From: Ampullaceana balthica
Lineage: Eukaryota; Mollusca; Gastropoda; Lymnaeidae
Length of the DNA: 64,000 bases
Assembly: GCA_944989445.1 (NCBI GenBank)
Contig: CALYLW010000284.1
Span: 5,001 to 69,000 of the forward strand
Direction: 5' to 3'
This document shows, one piece after another, positions 23,913 to 35,470 of this stretch; position 1 is the stretch's first letter; the number at the start of each line of letters is the position of its first letter. Made by a program: the position numbers and the translations under genes. The notes beneath the pieces were generated by a model. That model did not search any database and was not told the DNA's origin. It saw only the letters and a list, made by a program, of their open reading frames with translations.

Positions 23913-25691
23913 CAGGGGTGTCCAAACTTTTTGCATGGCGGGCCAAATTCCTTGAAATGAAGACCCTCGTGGGCCGGGTTAAAATTATACATAAATGACA
24001 TAAGTTGAGAAGTTTTTATAGCAAAATTTTAATGTGAAGGTTGAAACTGAGATCTTGAATGCAGTAAATAGTTGAGGTCAGGCTCAATGCCACTGGTTTT
24101 GATACGTATGATATCGTGCTGGTGAGAGTCACTTATTCTCGTCATCACATGGTTCTTGTTAAAAATTCATTATTGAAAATGTCTGCTCACACAAGTATGT
24201 CGAGCCAAACAAGCTGACCATTTTCTAAGCAAATTTTCAAATCTCTTTGAATCTCTCTTTATCCAGCTGTCGGTAAAAGTCGTTGAGAGAAAGCTGTTGT
24301 TGTCTGCTGTGAATTTCATTATCACTTTGGAACTCAATGAGTTTCAGCTGCCGATTGCCTGGAGCAAGGTCAGGGTCAACAGAGAAAGGTGAAGAAAATA
24401 ACATGAAGTCCTTTTCAATAGTTGCAAAGTCCTGAAGGCGTCTTTGAAATTCATCAGCCAGGGATGTGATATATGCAACATACCTCTGCATTTGCTCATT
24501 GAAGCTTCTTTCTGGGAAACATGTCACGATTTCATGTAGTGAGGGGAAATGTGTGGTATTAGGCTGCATTTGAGACAGTTGCCTTTGAAAAAGTTTCAGC
24601 TTGTTCCCAAAGGCCTTGATATGTGGATATGGTTGGCTCACCACTGCATTTCGACCTTGAAGTTTTGTGTTTAGCACGTTTAGATGTCTTGTCATATCAA
24701 CTAAAAATGCTAAATCTCCCAGCCAAGCAGTATCAGATAATTCTGGCATTGGTTGTCCCTTATCTTCCATGAATTGCCCGATTTCTTTTTTAAGTGCGTA
24801 GAAGCGCTGAAGTGCTGTTCCCCGACTGAGCCACCTTACATCATTGTGATACACAACATCTCCGTATTCTCACTGGATGTCACGAAGAAACTGCTGAAAC
24901 TGGCGTTGAAACAGGGCTTTAGAGCGAATAGAGTTTATAGCTTTTATTAGTGGCTTAATGACATGATCACATCTAAGATGTTTGGCACAAAGAACTTCTT
25001 GGTGAATGATACAGTGAAGTTTAATAGCTTTGCCACCCTCCTCACTGACATTTCAAGATTTTTTAAATAAATAAATATTTTGTTCATTAATAATTAATTC
25101 ATTCAAATTCAATCATTAAAATAAGGAGACGCAATTTAATAATCTTCAGTGTGCAAGAGCGTCTGTAATATAAGATAGAAACCATTAAATTTGATAAAAA
25201 ATTGCAGCGTTATGGAAAAAAGATGTTTATTTTGTACTACGTACCTTAAAATAAACAAAATGTATTGAATATAACAAAAGCCGAAATTTTTGTTTCAAAA
25301 ATTGTGATACAAAAAAACTATTTAAAATTTTTAAGTTCACCGACGCATTATTCGTTTCCACTTCCAAGTCGACGAAAAAAAACCACACAATAAAATGACG
25401 TCATCAACTTTTACGGTTGGCCGTCAATGTTTTAGTACAATTAACTTCATCGGGTTTTAAAACAACCAATTTCCACATTTCCACATTGTTAAAAAAAATA
25501 TATAATAATCACAGATTTTCGCCATCATTTGACATACTCGAAACAGTACAAAATGTCTACTTTTCTAATAAATATACTATCTTACAGAAATAATAAGTCA
25601 GTTAATTAATTATTTCAGATGAGGCCGCGGGCCAGTTAAAATGGCTTCGCGGGCCGGTTTCGGCCCGCGGGCCCGACTTTGGACATTTCTG
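23913..25691 (-). mobile_element. hAT (Charlie/ZBED-like) transposon, 1779 bp, perfect TSD
   Basis: Ends CAGGGGTGTCCAAA and (right, inverted) CAGAAATGTCCAAA. The exact 8-bp target duplication GCCTAGGG lies at 23905-23912 and 25692-25699. GGGCCGG/CGGCCC-rich subterminal sequence is present on both sides. It carries a decayed, N-terminally deleted transposase on the minus strand; 25060-25610 is AT-rich and non-coding. Confidence 0.93.
24100..25052 (-). pseudogene. Decayed hAT transposase (GTF2IRD2/ZBED5-like)
   Basis: Seen: the minus-strand 205-aa frame 24237-24854 contains YHNDVRWLSRGTALQRFYAL, then LSDTAWLGDLAFLVDMTRHL and LNTKLQG. Reading upstream in the same frame gives KLHCIIHQEVLCAKHLRCDH and FQQFLRDIQ before an in-frame TGA at 24870-24872. 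Downstream of further stops, SLFGSTYLCEQTFSIMNF marks the hAT C-terminal dimerisation region. Known: these blocks belong to hAT-Charlie transposases, also domesticated in vertebrates as GTF2IRD2 and ZBED5. The N-terminal BED zinc finger and first catalytic region are absent. Inference: a dead copy that cannot supply transposase; it lies within intact element ends, so it may be mobilised only in trans. Confidence 0.9.
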
Positions 25692-25759
25692 GCCTAGGGC
25701 CTTCATTTCCATTAGGCCGGCTCTGCATTGAGGAAAAGAAGGACCTTAAATGTGTCGTG

Positions 25760-27059
25760 AGACACACCTCACCTCGTGTACTCACACCTCACACCTCACC
25801 TCGTATACTCACACCTCACACCTCACCTCGTGAAATCACACCTCACACCTCACCTCGTGTACTCACACCTCACACCTCACCTCGTGTACTCACACCTCAC
25901 ACCTCATCTCGTGTACTCACACCTCACACCTCACCTCGTGTACTCACACCTCACACCTCACCTCGTGTACTCACACCTCACACCTCACACCTCACCTCGT
26001 GTACTCACACCTCACCTCGTGTACTCACACCTCACCTCGTGTACTCACACCTCACACCTCACCTCGTGTACTCACACCTCACACCTCACCTCGTGTACTC
26101 ACACCTCACACCTCACACCTCACCTCGTGTACTCACACCTCACACCTCACCTCGTGTACTCACACCTCACACCTCACCTCGTGTACTCACACCTCACACC
26201 TCACCTCGTGTACTCACACCTCACACCTCACCTCGTGTACTCACACCTCACACCTCACCTCGTGTACTCACACCTCACCTCGTGTACTCACACCTCACAC
26301 CTCACCTCGTGTACTCACACCTCACACCTCACCTCGTGTACTCACACCTCACACCTCACCTCGTGTACTCACACCTCACCTCGTGTACTCACACATCACA
26401 CCTCATCTCGTGTACTCACACCTCACACCTCATATCGTGTACTCACACCTCACACCTCACCTCGTGTACTCACACCTCACCTCGTGTACTCACACCTCAC
26501 CTCGTGTACTCACACCTCACACCTCACCCCATCTCGTGTACTCACACCTCACACCTCACCTCGTGTACTCACACCTCACACCTCACCTCGTGTACTCACA
26601 CCTCACACCTCACCCCATCTCGTGTACTCACACTTCACACCTCACCTCGTGTACTCACACCTCACACCTCACCCCATCTCGTGTACTCACACCTCACACC
26701 TCACCTCGTGTACTCACACCTCACACCTCACCCCATCTCGTGTACTCACACCTCACACCTCACCCCATCTCGTGTACTCACACCTCACACCTCACCTCGT
26801 GTACTCACACCTCACACCTCACCCCATCTCGTGTACTCACACCTCACACCTCACCTCGTGTACTCACACCTCACACCTCACCTCGTGTACTCACACCTCA
26901 CCCCATCTCGTGTACACACACCTCACACCTCACCTCGTGTACTCACACCTCACACCTCACCTCGTGTACTCACACCTCACACCTCACCTCGTGTACTCAC
27001 ACCTCACACCTCACCTCGTGTACTCACACCTCACACCTCACCTCGTGTACTCACACCTC
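25760..27059. repeat. Compound CACACCT/CGTGTACT array, about 1.3 kb
   Basis: Built from CTCGTGTACTCACACCTCAC (20 bp), lengthened by one or more 7-bp CACACCT units (27 or 34 bp) or by CCCAT (32-bp form, right half). These length classes form irregular higher-order patterns. All three plus-strand frames are open for hundreds of codons (490, 446 and 368 aa), reading the same repeat, which argues against any being a gene. Confidence 0.97.
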
Positions 27060-27247
27060 TCAATCTACGTCCCAGCATGCACCAGAAAAAAAGCTTATTT
27101 TTTAGACCATGCCTAATTAGTCGAGCTATTTTGGAAATTTGGATTGGTTAGATATATTTTAATTTCTTAACTTATAAAAAAGAAGTTATTTAAAAAAAAA
27201 GATTTAACGAATGTGATGACATAAAAAAAAATATTATTGTTTAATTT

Positions 27248-27587
27248 TAGGGCTGCGGAAATTAACGATTAATTTCTCGATTAATCGTTACAATTTTTGA
27301 ATGACTAAATTATTTTTTAATGATTAATTGACCCATCAGTTACACATTATTGGAGGTCAAAGAGTAAAAAAATATATTTTTCCTGACGATTACACGAACA
27401 TTTTGGTTTTTAAACAATTGACTGACGGGAATGTTCAAAATGTTGATAAACTTTACCAACCATGGTTCTAACACTTATGACATCTTAAATTTAAATTTTT
27501 GGCTTTAATCGAAATTAACGATTAATTAATCGTTTTTTTTCCTTCAAAAGTTAACGAATAAATTTAAATTAATCGTTAACAGCCTTA
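27248..27587. mobile_element. hAT-type MITE, 340 bp, perfect TSD
   Basis: Ends TAGGGCTG and (right, inverted) TAAGGCTG, both leading into TTAACGATTAATTT. The target duplication TTTAATTT is exact at 27240-27247 and 27588-27595. The interior is AT-rich with repeated ATTAATCG motifs. The partial copy at 2880-3245 is the same family. Confidence 0.88.
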
Positions 27588-27595
27588 TTTAATTT

Positions 27596-28582
27596 GTATC
27601 CGTTCGGAGGCAGAAGTTTCATATTATTATAATTTTGGAAATAAAAGGCTTTTGGGTACCGATCCTATTGCAAGTACTCTCCCCCCCCAACCCCCACGGC
27701 CCCTCCCTGTTTTTGTCTCAACCCTACAGCCAACCGCAATGCCCGTTGCAAATAAGGTCGATCCAAATTAACCTCACATATGTAATACAACCACGGCATG
27801 GTCGTAAATACCTTTATGATGCAGATATGATGTGCAGGATTAGCAAGCCAGCATAATTCCACACGATCCCGCGGATAACGCCACGTTTCTCATATCCTCA
27901 TGTGAAAGCCCCCAGTGAATATTCATAGCGGTAAAACAGGACAGTCCACTCTACGATTGTGTTGAAATAATAGCTCGTTGACGGCTCGGCTCGGATAGAT
28001 CGCCCGAGTCCCCCCGTCCCCCCACTCGATTGACGCCCCATCTGTTCGACGAACGAGAGCTCAAACAGAGCGTTAGTCGATATGTCGCAATTTCTAGACA
28101 GATCTGCAATGATATCGCCCGTTATTTCACAATGAGGACCATTTGATACGAGCCAATATCGCGACATGCCACTGAAGAACTGCCGCGAATGCGGGTGAAA
28201 ACGTATGCGCGTTTACAGGAGTCAAGCGTGTATTTAAAGGCATCAATTATTCGGTTGTTTTGTAATTACTCCCCGTTTGTCTCTTACCAAAGAATGTTTT
28301 CTCCGTGGCTAGACGGGGATTCTTACGTTGTTTAAGAGAGATTTCAGACATCAAAATATAATACAAGTCTTTCTCTTGTGTCTTGCATCAGTCTATTTGG
28401 TCTGTTCAATTTTAATGTATATTCAAAGTGTCTATGAGTCCGACCAAGACATACTCTACCCCTAAGTAAGTTCAACTCTATTACTGAAATGTGCAGTATG
28501 CAATGAAGTCAGAGAAAGAGAAAGAAAAAGGCATCACACTTTTTGATTTTGTCAAATGTTGTTTTTTTAAAATAACATAAAA
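27596..28582. other. No gene recognised
   Basis: Two frames, 27665-27862 (-) and 27898-28167 (-, 89 aa), are not repetitive but have no motif that I know. C-runs occur at about 27681-27694. No promoter or splice pattern can be defended. Confidence 0.45.
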
Positions 28583-28596
28583 ATGTCTATTGTAAC

Positions 28597-28621
28597 AGCT
28601 CGAAACGCAGAGTTTCGAGCT
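28597..28621. repeat. Perfect 10-bp hairpin
   Basis: AGCTCGAAAC and GTTTCGAGCT are exact inverse arms around a 5-nt loop, about 150 bp upstream of the 18-bp array. Confidence 0.85.
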
Positions 28622-28774
28622 ACACAACCACTGGCAGGAATTAGCTCTACAGAACTCCTCACAGCAGTCAGACAACCACCAGCAACAGTCAGACCTTCAG
28701 AACCGCCACAGTGTTATTACCCTTTTAAAAGACATTCTACTCACAAGTCCGGCTGTGTGTATACAGCTAGAGTC

Positions 28775-29430
28775 CTCTTGGGTAACAACGTCCTCTTGGG
28801 TAACAACGTCCTCTTGGGTAACAACGTCCTCTTGTGTGACAGCGTCCTCTCGTGTGACATCGTCTTCTTGGGTAACAGCGTCCTCTTGTGTGACAGCATC
28901 CTCTCGTGTGACAGCGTCTTCTTGGGTAACAACGTCCTCTTGTTTGACAGCGTCCTCTCGTGTGACAGCGTCTTCTTGGGTAACAGTGTCCTCTTGTGCG
29001 ACATCGTCCTCTCGTGTGACAGCGTCTTCTTGGGTAACAACGTCCTCTTGTGTGACAGCGTCCTCTCGTGTGACATCGTCTTCTTGGGTAACAGCGTCCT
29101 CTTGTGTGACAGCATCCTCTCGTGTGACAGCGTCTTCTTGGGTAACAACGTCCTCTTGTTTGACAGCGTCCTCTCGTGTGACAGCGTCTTCTTGGGTAAC
29201 AGCGTCCTCTCGTGTGACAGCGTCCTCTCGTGTGACATCGTCTTCTTGGGTAACAGCGTCCTCTTGTGTGACAGCGTCCTCTCGTGTGACAGCGTCTTCT
29301 TGGGTAACAGCGTCCTCTTGTGCGACAGCGTCCTCTCGTGTGACAGCGTCTTCTTGGGTAACAGCGTCCTCTTGTGCGACAGCGTCATCATGGTAACAAC
29401 GACCTCTTGGGATACAGCATCATCTTGGGT
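28775..29430. repeat. 18-bp minisatellite with 54-bp higher-order unit
   Basis: Three 18-bp types, GTCCTCTTGTGTGACAGC, GTCCTCTCGTGTGACAGC and GTCTTCTTGGGTAACAGC, alternate as a 54-bp trimer; the left edge has three identical GGTAACAAC-type monomers. The period keeps frames open on both strands (284 aa + and 216 aa -). The frame from 28583 includes about 60 non-repetitive residues, but no family is recognised. Confidence 0.96.
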
Positions 29431-29437
29431 GAGGTAA

Positions 29438-29999
29438 GGTGTGCGTAGAAAAGAAAGGATCTTCTTCTTAACTTCTTAAAACAGTTTGCTATTGCAGAGT
29501 TGCTGTAATCGGTATTTTGAAACAGTTCGTTGTTTGTAAAGTAAACATACATTGAAATAAAATCTTAACAACGCCAAAGTTCTGTTCACCATAACATGAT
29601 AGACTAAGTTCAATAGGGCATTAGAAACATATTGAAAAATACATTAATGTCTCTACATCGTGGTTTATTTTAGTCATTGGCTTAAAACTTAGCAGTGTGA
29701 TATAATATATATAAAATAATAAATATTTTAAAACTCTTTCTTAATTTAAAAGCTATTTTTATAATTGTAATTTTTTTATATAAACCGCGAGGCATTAATT
29801 AGGTCATTCAATAAGGTCATGACCATTGATTTTAACATAGAATGAAAGGAGGGGTTTGAAAAATGCACTCTTTCCAAGCCCGGCACCTCTACCACGCCTT
29901 TCCCATACACTCACCCCTAATCCGCCTATCTCCGCACCCCTTACCCAACTCTTCCTTGACCACCACCCCCTTTTCCGTGACTATCACCCATACACCACC
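29438..29999. other. No gene seen
   Basis: AT-rich and then C-rich sequence. The frames at 29856-30204 lead into the following array. Confidence 0.5.
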
Positions 30000-30003
30000 C
30001 ACC

Positions 30004-30176
30004 ATCCCTGCACCACGCGCATTCCCTGCAACACGCGCATTCCCTGCACCACGCGCATTCCCTGCACCACGCGCATTCCCTGCACCACGCGCAGTCCCTG
30101 AACCACGCGCAGTCTCTATCCCACGCGCAGTTCCTACCCCACGCGCAGTCCCTACCCCACGCGCAGTCCCTGCCCG
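30004..30176. repeat. 18-bp minisatellite, 9-10 copies
   Basis: The unit is CTGCACCACGCGCATTCC and drifts rightward to CCTACCCCACGCGCAGTC. Proline-rich open frames result from the period. Confidence 0.95.
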
Positions 30177-30780
30177 AACTGTTTCACATATAAATGCGCA
30201 CTAATTCCACTTCCGAGCAAATATGCCGATGCAACCCCCCCCCACCCACAAATCACACTCATTTTTCTCACAATTGTTTTTTTTTCTCACAATTGTTTTT
30301 TTTTAAAATCTAAACTATTTCATGGTATTAAATAATGATTATGAGCTGTTTTTGCCAGGGCAGTTTCATGAACAAACACAGCCCCGCTACACCTCGCGAC
30401 AGTGAATCGAAATCCAGCCCATTAGTTTATGACGTTACGACAACGCGCCCTGACGTCTGCGCCCCATTCAATCAGGCGATGTTGGGTTTAAGGGTGGGGA
30501 GGGAGGTGGAAGGAGGGAAATCGACCAGGAATATTGAGCAAAATGCCACGTGACCATGTCCCAGTGTACACGACCTTAGAATCTCCGGGTTCCGGAAAAT
30601 GTAAGAAGTGCACACTAGTGGGGGGGGGGAGGGGGGTTGCAAGGTAGCATCAGAGGGCAAAACAACGAACTAAACCTTATTAAGTTACTCGGGACTTTTG
30701 GATTAAATAAACTAAGAGTTTGTCTTAAAGTCGTCGTGGCAGCCCCATTGCGCCGTCGTATGGGGTCTGTCCTCTTCACG
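30177..30780. other. No gene seen
   Basis: Holds two tandem TTTTCTCACAATTGTTTT segments at about 30263-30305 and a G-run at 30620-30636. Short frames at 30335-30553 (+) and 30472-30660 (-) overlap and are unrecognised. Confidence 0.5.
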
Positions 30781-31138
30781 GTCAGAATGTAGCGGAGTCA
30801 TCCATGAATCATGTCATTGGGTCAGAATGTAGCGGAGTCATCCATGAATCATGTCATTGGGTCAGAATGTAGTGGAGTCATCCATGAATCATGTCATTGG
30901 GTCAGAATGTAGTGGAGTCATCCATGAATCATGTCATTGGGTCAGAATGTAGTGGAGTCATCCATGAATCATGTCATTTGGTCAGAATGTAGTGGAGTCA
31001 TCCATGAATCATGTCATTGGGTCAGAATGTAGTGGAGTCATCCATGAATCATGTCATTGGGTCAGAATGTAGTGGAGTCATCCATGAATCATGTCATTGG
31101 GTCAGAATGTAGTGGAGTCATCCATGAATCATGTCATT
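30781..31138. repeat. 40-bp minisatellite, 9 copies
   Basis: The unit begins GTCAGAATGTAGCGGAGTCA (later copies AGTGGAG). Almost no variation except that first-type change and one TTTGG, implying recent expansion. Confidence 0.97.
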
Positions 31139-31292
31139 TACTCATCTGCCCAGATTCTTACAGCTTTTTTAGCATCTTTTTATGTATTATAGAGTAGGGC
31201 ACTAGCATTGGTTAATCTCAGCTATGAAAATTGTACACATTATCTTATCGTATGTATTCAGTTACAGAAGCTCCTTATAAACATTAGACTAC

Positions 31293-32556
31293 AACTATTC
31301 TAACAAGTATCTCAACAACTTAACAACTATACTAACAAGTATCTCATCAACTATTCTAACAATTATATCATCAACTATTCTAACAATTATCTCAACAACT
31401 GTTCTAACAAGTAACTCAACAACTATTCTAACAAGTATCTCAACAACTGTTCTAACAAGTAACTCAACAACTGTTCTAACAAGTAACTCAACAACTGTTC
31501 TAACAAGTAACTCAACAACTGTTCTAACAAGTAACTCAACAACTATTCTAACAAGTAACTCAACAACTGTTCTAACAAGTAACTCAACAACTGTTCTAAC
31601 AAGTAACTCAACAACTGTTCTAACAAGTATCTCAACAACTGTTCTAACAAGTAACTCAACAACTGTTCTAACAAGTATCTCAACAACTGTTCTAACAAGT
31701 AACTCAACAACTGTTCTAACAAGTAACTCAACAACTGTTCTAACAAGTAACTCAACAACTATTCTAACAATTATCTCAACAACTATTCTAACAAGTAACT
31801 CAACAACTGTTCTAACAAGTATCTCAACAGCTATTCTAACAAGTAACTCAACAGCTATTCTAACAAGTAACTCAACAACTGTTGTAACAAGTAACTCAAC
31901 AACTGTTCTAACAAGTATCTCAACAGCTATTCTAACAAGTATCTCAACAGCTATTCTAACAAGTAACTCAACAACTGTTCTAACAAGTAACTCAACAACT
32001 ATTCTAACAAGTATCTCAACAACTGTTCTAACAAGTATCTCAACAACTGTTCTAACAAGTAACTCAACAACTATTCTAACAAGTAACTCAACAACTGTTC
32101 TAACAAGTAACTCAACAACTATTCTAACAAGTATCTCAACAACTATTCTAACAATTATCTCAACAACTATTCTAACAAGTAACTCAACAACTATTCTAAC
32201 AAGTATCTCAATAACTATTCTAACAATTATCTCAACAACTATTCTAACAATTATCTCAACAACTATTCTAACAAGTAACTCAACAACTATTCTAACAAGT
32301 AACTCAACAACTGTTCTAACAAGTAACTCAACAACTGTTCTAACAAGTAACTCAACAACTATTCTAACAAGTAACTCAACAACTGTTCTAACAAGTAACT
32401 CAACAACTGTTCTAACAAGTAACTCAACAACTGTTCTAACAATTATCTCAACAACTGTTCTAACAAGTAACTCAACAACTATTCTAACAAGTATCTCAAC
32501 AACTATTCTAACAATTATCTCAACAACTATTCTAACAAGTATCTCCACTATCTCCT
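31293..32556. repeat. 24-bp minisatellite, about 52 copies
   Basis: The unit begins TCTAACAAGTAACTCAACAA (24 bp), with GTATCT, ATTATCT, CTATT and CAGCT variants in mixed order. The 24-bp period leaves a 429-aa minus-strand frame of an 8-residue repeat (ELLVRTVV-like); this is repeat-derived, not a leucine-rich protein I can defend. Confidence 0.97.
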
Positions 32557-32762
32557 TGATGCGACTTGAGGGAATCAATGCCATTGTAAGAGTATAAACT
32601 TCTCGAACTTGTCATTAATGTCTCATTTGTCATGCCATCTATTGACGCAAGCCGACTGATTTATTTTTTCATTTATTTTTTTTTGTCTTTGTTGTTGTTG
32701 TTTTTTCGGGGTTGTCGCGTCTTTTATATGAGTTGGAAGTTAAAATTACTGTGAAACTCTCT

Positions 32763-33783
32763 AATAAAACAAACCCGTAAAAACAAAGTTTTTGACTATA
32801 AATCCCTTATATATGAGACATAACTAACAGTATTGATTATTTTCAAACATTTACAGACTGAATCTGTCTTAACTCAAGTTTGCTTCATAACCCTAGGGGG
32901 GAGGGGTGGGTGGGAGGGGGAGAGGGGAAAAGTCTGGTCACCGATTCGCTTGACCGAGCTCAGAGTGACACGTAAAATGTAAACAAAAGCGCACCGTCGC
33001 TTCGTTGGGTCGCCTCAATGCGTCAGCTCAAACTTTCACGTGGCAAAAAAACAATAACAAACCGTGAATTTAAATTACATACCTCATATAAGGATAAACT
33101 AAAAATGCATTAATTTAATTACGGTTAGTTCGATCGATCTGAAATTTTGATACGATGCATTGTTAGGTTAGACGGGTCCGTGTGTCAAATTTCAGTTCGA
33201 TCGGATCATGGGAAGTGGGTCATTTTTGACTTCTGTGTTTCCGCCCGCCCAAGACAGAGAGAGACGCCGGTGAAGTTAATATAAGGGATTTATAAACAAA
33301 CCCGTAAAAACAAAGTTTTTGACTATAAATCCCTTATATATGAGACATAACTAACTGTAGTGATTATTTTTAAACATTTACAGACTGACACTGAGTGATG
33401 TCCCTTGTCTTTAATAAATGGGGGTGGGATGTGAGGGGGTGTCGGCACGACGGTCGTCGTCAATACGACGGTCGGCGTCAACTCAAACTCACGTGGAACT
33501 GGAATTTAACAGTGAATTTTGAATTACATACCTCATATAAGGATAAACTAAAAATGCATTAATTTAATTATGGTACGTTCGATCGATCTGAAATTTTGAT
33601 ACGATGCATTGTTGGGTCAGACGGGTCCGTGTGCCAAATTTCAGTTTGATCGGTACATGGGAAATGGGTCATTTTTGACTTCTGTTTTTCCGCCCGCCGA
33701 GCCCAAGACAGACAGACAGAGAGAGAGAGATACAGAGAGACAGAGAGACAGAGACGGCGGTGAAGTTAATATAAGGGATTTAA
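32763..33783. repeat. Family B repeats, two head-to-tail copies
   Basis: Copies at about 32763-33292 and 33293-33783 run from AACCCGTAAAAACAAAG and CTATAAATCCCTTATATATG to GAAGTTAATATAAGGGATTT. Internal landmarks are CGATCGATCTGAAATTTTGA, CAAATTTCAGTTCGATCGG and CGCCCGCCCAAGACAGA. Organisation parallels family A. Inverted copies lie at 54640-54705 and 55703-56705, and a plus-strand part at 57040-57253. Confidence 0.85.
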
Positions 33784-34439
33784 AAATGACTCCCCCCCCC
33801 TTTTTCCCGCTCTCCTGGGACAGTCACTGTGAAACTTAAGTCCGAACTTTGTGGCCATCATGACCTGTTAGTTATCACTCAATGACGTACTGGCTTCTTT
33901 AAAGTCACCCGACACCACCACCCCCACCCAGGCCAACCGCGCTCTTGTCCTTTAGCTTCGGGTCGGTTTGTTGTTGATTATTCTGTTGTTTGTAGGCACG
34001 CTGCATGCAGTAACGCTCGTTGCTCAGCCCTCGACATGCCATCGTACCAATCATTGATTGAAATCAAAGTGCAGTAAATGACTCGGGCAAACAATCAGTC
34101 GGTGTGATTAATGGTCTGAGTTTTTTAGGTGGGGGGGGGCGCATTGCAGGTGTGCAGTGGAAGATGGAATTACGTTCACAATGACCCAGCAGCTTCAACA
34201 TGGAAATGGGGTTATGGAATTTTAAATATATGTACATGTGTATGTATTTGATTTTGTAAATTTTAAAAGAACAACACTAGAGCTGGTATAAAACTGATAT
34301 GGGGTGGGGCCATGAAGGAACAAATGGAGGGAGGGGTGAAGCAGGTTTAATTGCAATGGGTGCAGACAAACAATCAATCCTTACAAGGCCTTGTGATTAA
34401 TGACGCCGGTGTTTTGTGTAAGTTTCGTCTGCGCCGTGC
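33784..34439. other. No gene seen
   Basis: C- and G-runs at 33790-33800 and 34131-34139; otherwise unremarkable. Confidence 0.5.
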
Positions 34440-34498
34440 TGGTGTGCATCTGTTGAACAACACGATGGTGTGCATCTGTTGAACAACACGATGGTGTG
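34440..34498. repeat. 26-bp direct duplication
   Basis: TGGTGTGCATCTGTTGAACA-type unit repeated twice, then a partial third. Confidence 0.88.
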
Positions 34499-34586
34499 CA
34501 CGTTATGTTTATTAGCCGGAGTATTGTTTGGTTTTTTTTCTCTATCTTTCTATGGAGTCACACGCCGTTGTGGCCTTGATGGAGAA

Positions 34587-34673
34587 CAACAGCAACAACA
34601 AACAACAGCAACAACAAACAACAGCCACAACAAACAACAGCAAAAACAAACAACAGCAACAAACAACTGACCA
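34587..34673. repeat. CAACAA/CAACAG microsatellite
   Basis: ACAACAGCAACAACAAAC-type repeat giving poly-Gln/Thr or Val/Leu frames that are artefacts. Confidence 0.95.
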
Positions 34674-35307
34674 AACAACTCTGTGCATCGGGGGCACGTG
34701 TTGGAAAATGAGAGCTGCGTGAAAAAACGTTCAGAGCTGCGGCCCTGACAGAGAAATTTGTCGTCTGTTGGTTAAAATATGGTGGATGACACTCAGTCTT
34801 ACAGCGGTCTTTTTGGTCATTGAACCAATCCGTGTCCCGAGTGGACATGTAACTGACCAATCCGTGTCCTGAGTGGAGATCTAAATGACTTAGTTAATTT
34901 AATTAATTTAAGATTGTGTTTGTATGTTCAAAAAGGAACATGTTAGTTTGTATGTTGTTAAAAATGATAACCAGCGAATAACATATGATATTGTTTATTT
35001 TTTGTTTTAAAGTTGTTTTTTTTTGTTGTTGTTGTTTTTTTTTAGCACTAAAACAAATTTTACCATTTTTTGTTGAAAGAAAGAATTAGTTATCAACTTT
35101 ATCAAAATGATTATTAGAGGCCGTGTACCATGAGGTCACAAGCCAAAGAGCATTGTGACGATATGTGCCTGAACTATAGCTCGGAGTAGCTGAGTATTTC
35201 TAAGGTCCTACGAGTACAAGACACGTACGGATATGGACTAAATACAACTCTGGTTGGGGGCGGGGGTGGGGGTTATGTTTGTGGGATGTTTAGAGGGAGA
35301 TTACCAA

Positions 35308-35470
35308 CAGACAACAGTCGGGTTGTATTACCAACAGACAACAGACAACAGTCGGGTTGTATTACCAACAGACAACAGTCGGGTTGTATTACCAACAGAC
35401 AACAGTCGGGTTGTATTACCAACAGACAACAGTCGGGTTGTATTACCAACAGACAACAGTCGGGTTGTTT
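35308..35470. repeat. 27-bp minisatellite, about 6 copies
   Basis: The unit begins ATTACCAACAGACAACAGTC (27 bp). The second copy has an extra ACAACAGAC. Frames are open on both strands because 27 is divisible by three. Confidence 0.96.

Larger units (their letters stand above)
23755..25725. mobile_element. Outer hAT-like element interrupted by another hAT
   Basis: The ends CAAGGCCGGC and (right, inverted) CAGAGCCGGC are short inverted repeats. TTGAG flanks both sides (23750-23754 and 25728-25732), or 7 of 8 bases if the frame is shifted, so the exact boundary is uncertain. Without the insert the element is about 185 bp: 23755-23912 plus 25700-25725. Confidence 0.55.

Noticed and set aside
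25679..27151. Open frame of 490 aa and two others of 446 and 368 aa
   Set aside because: All three read one compound tandem array in different frames; no domain and no unique sequence of note.
27898..28167. 89-aa minus-strand frame as a host exon
   Set aside because: Non-repetitive, but no motif or family that I recognise; length is within chance expectation.
30781..31138. Regular spacing suggestive of a CRISPR array
   Set aside because: Copies are contiguous with no unique spacers, there are no cas genes, and the context is animal DNA. The same holds for the other arrays.
31295..32584. 429-aa frame resembling a leucine-rich or coiled repeat protein
   Set aside because: It is the 24-bp array translated; composition follows the DNA repeat and there is no start context, signal or unique domain.
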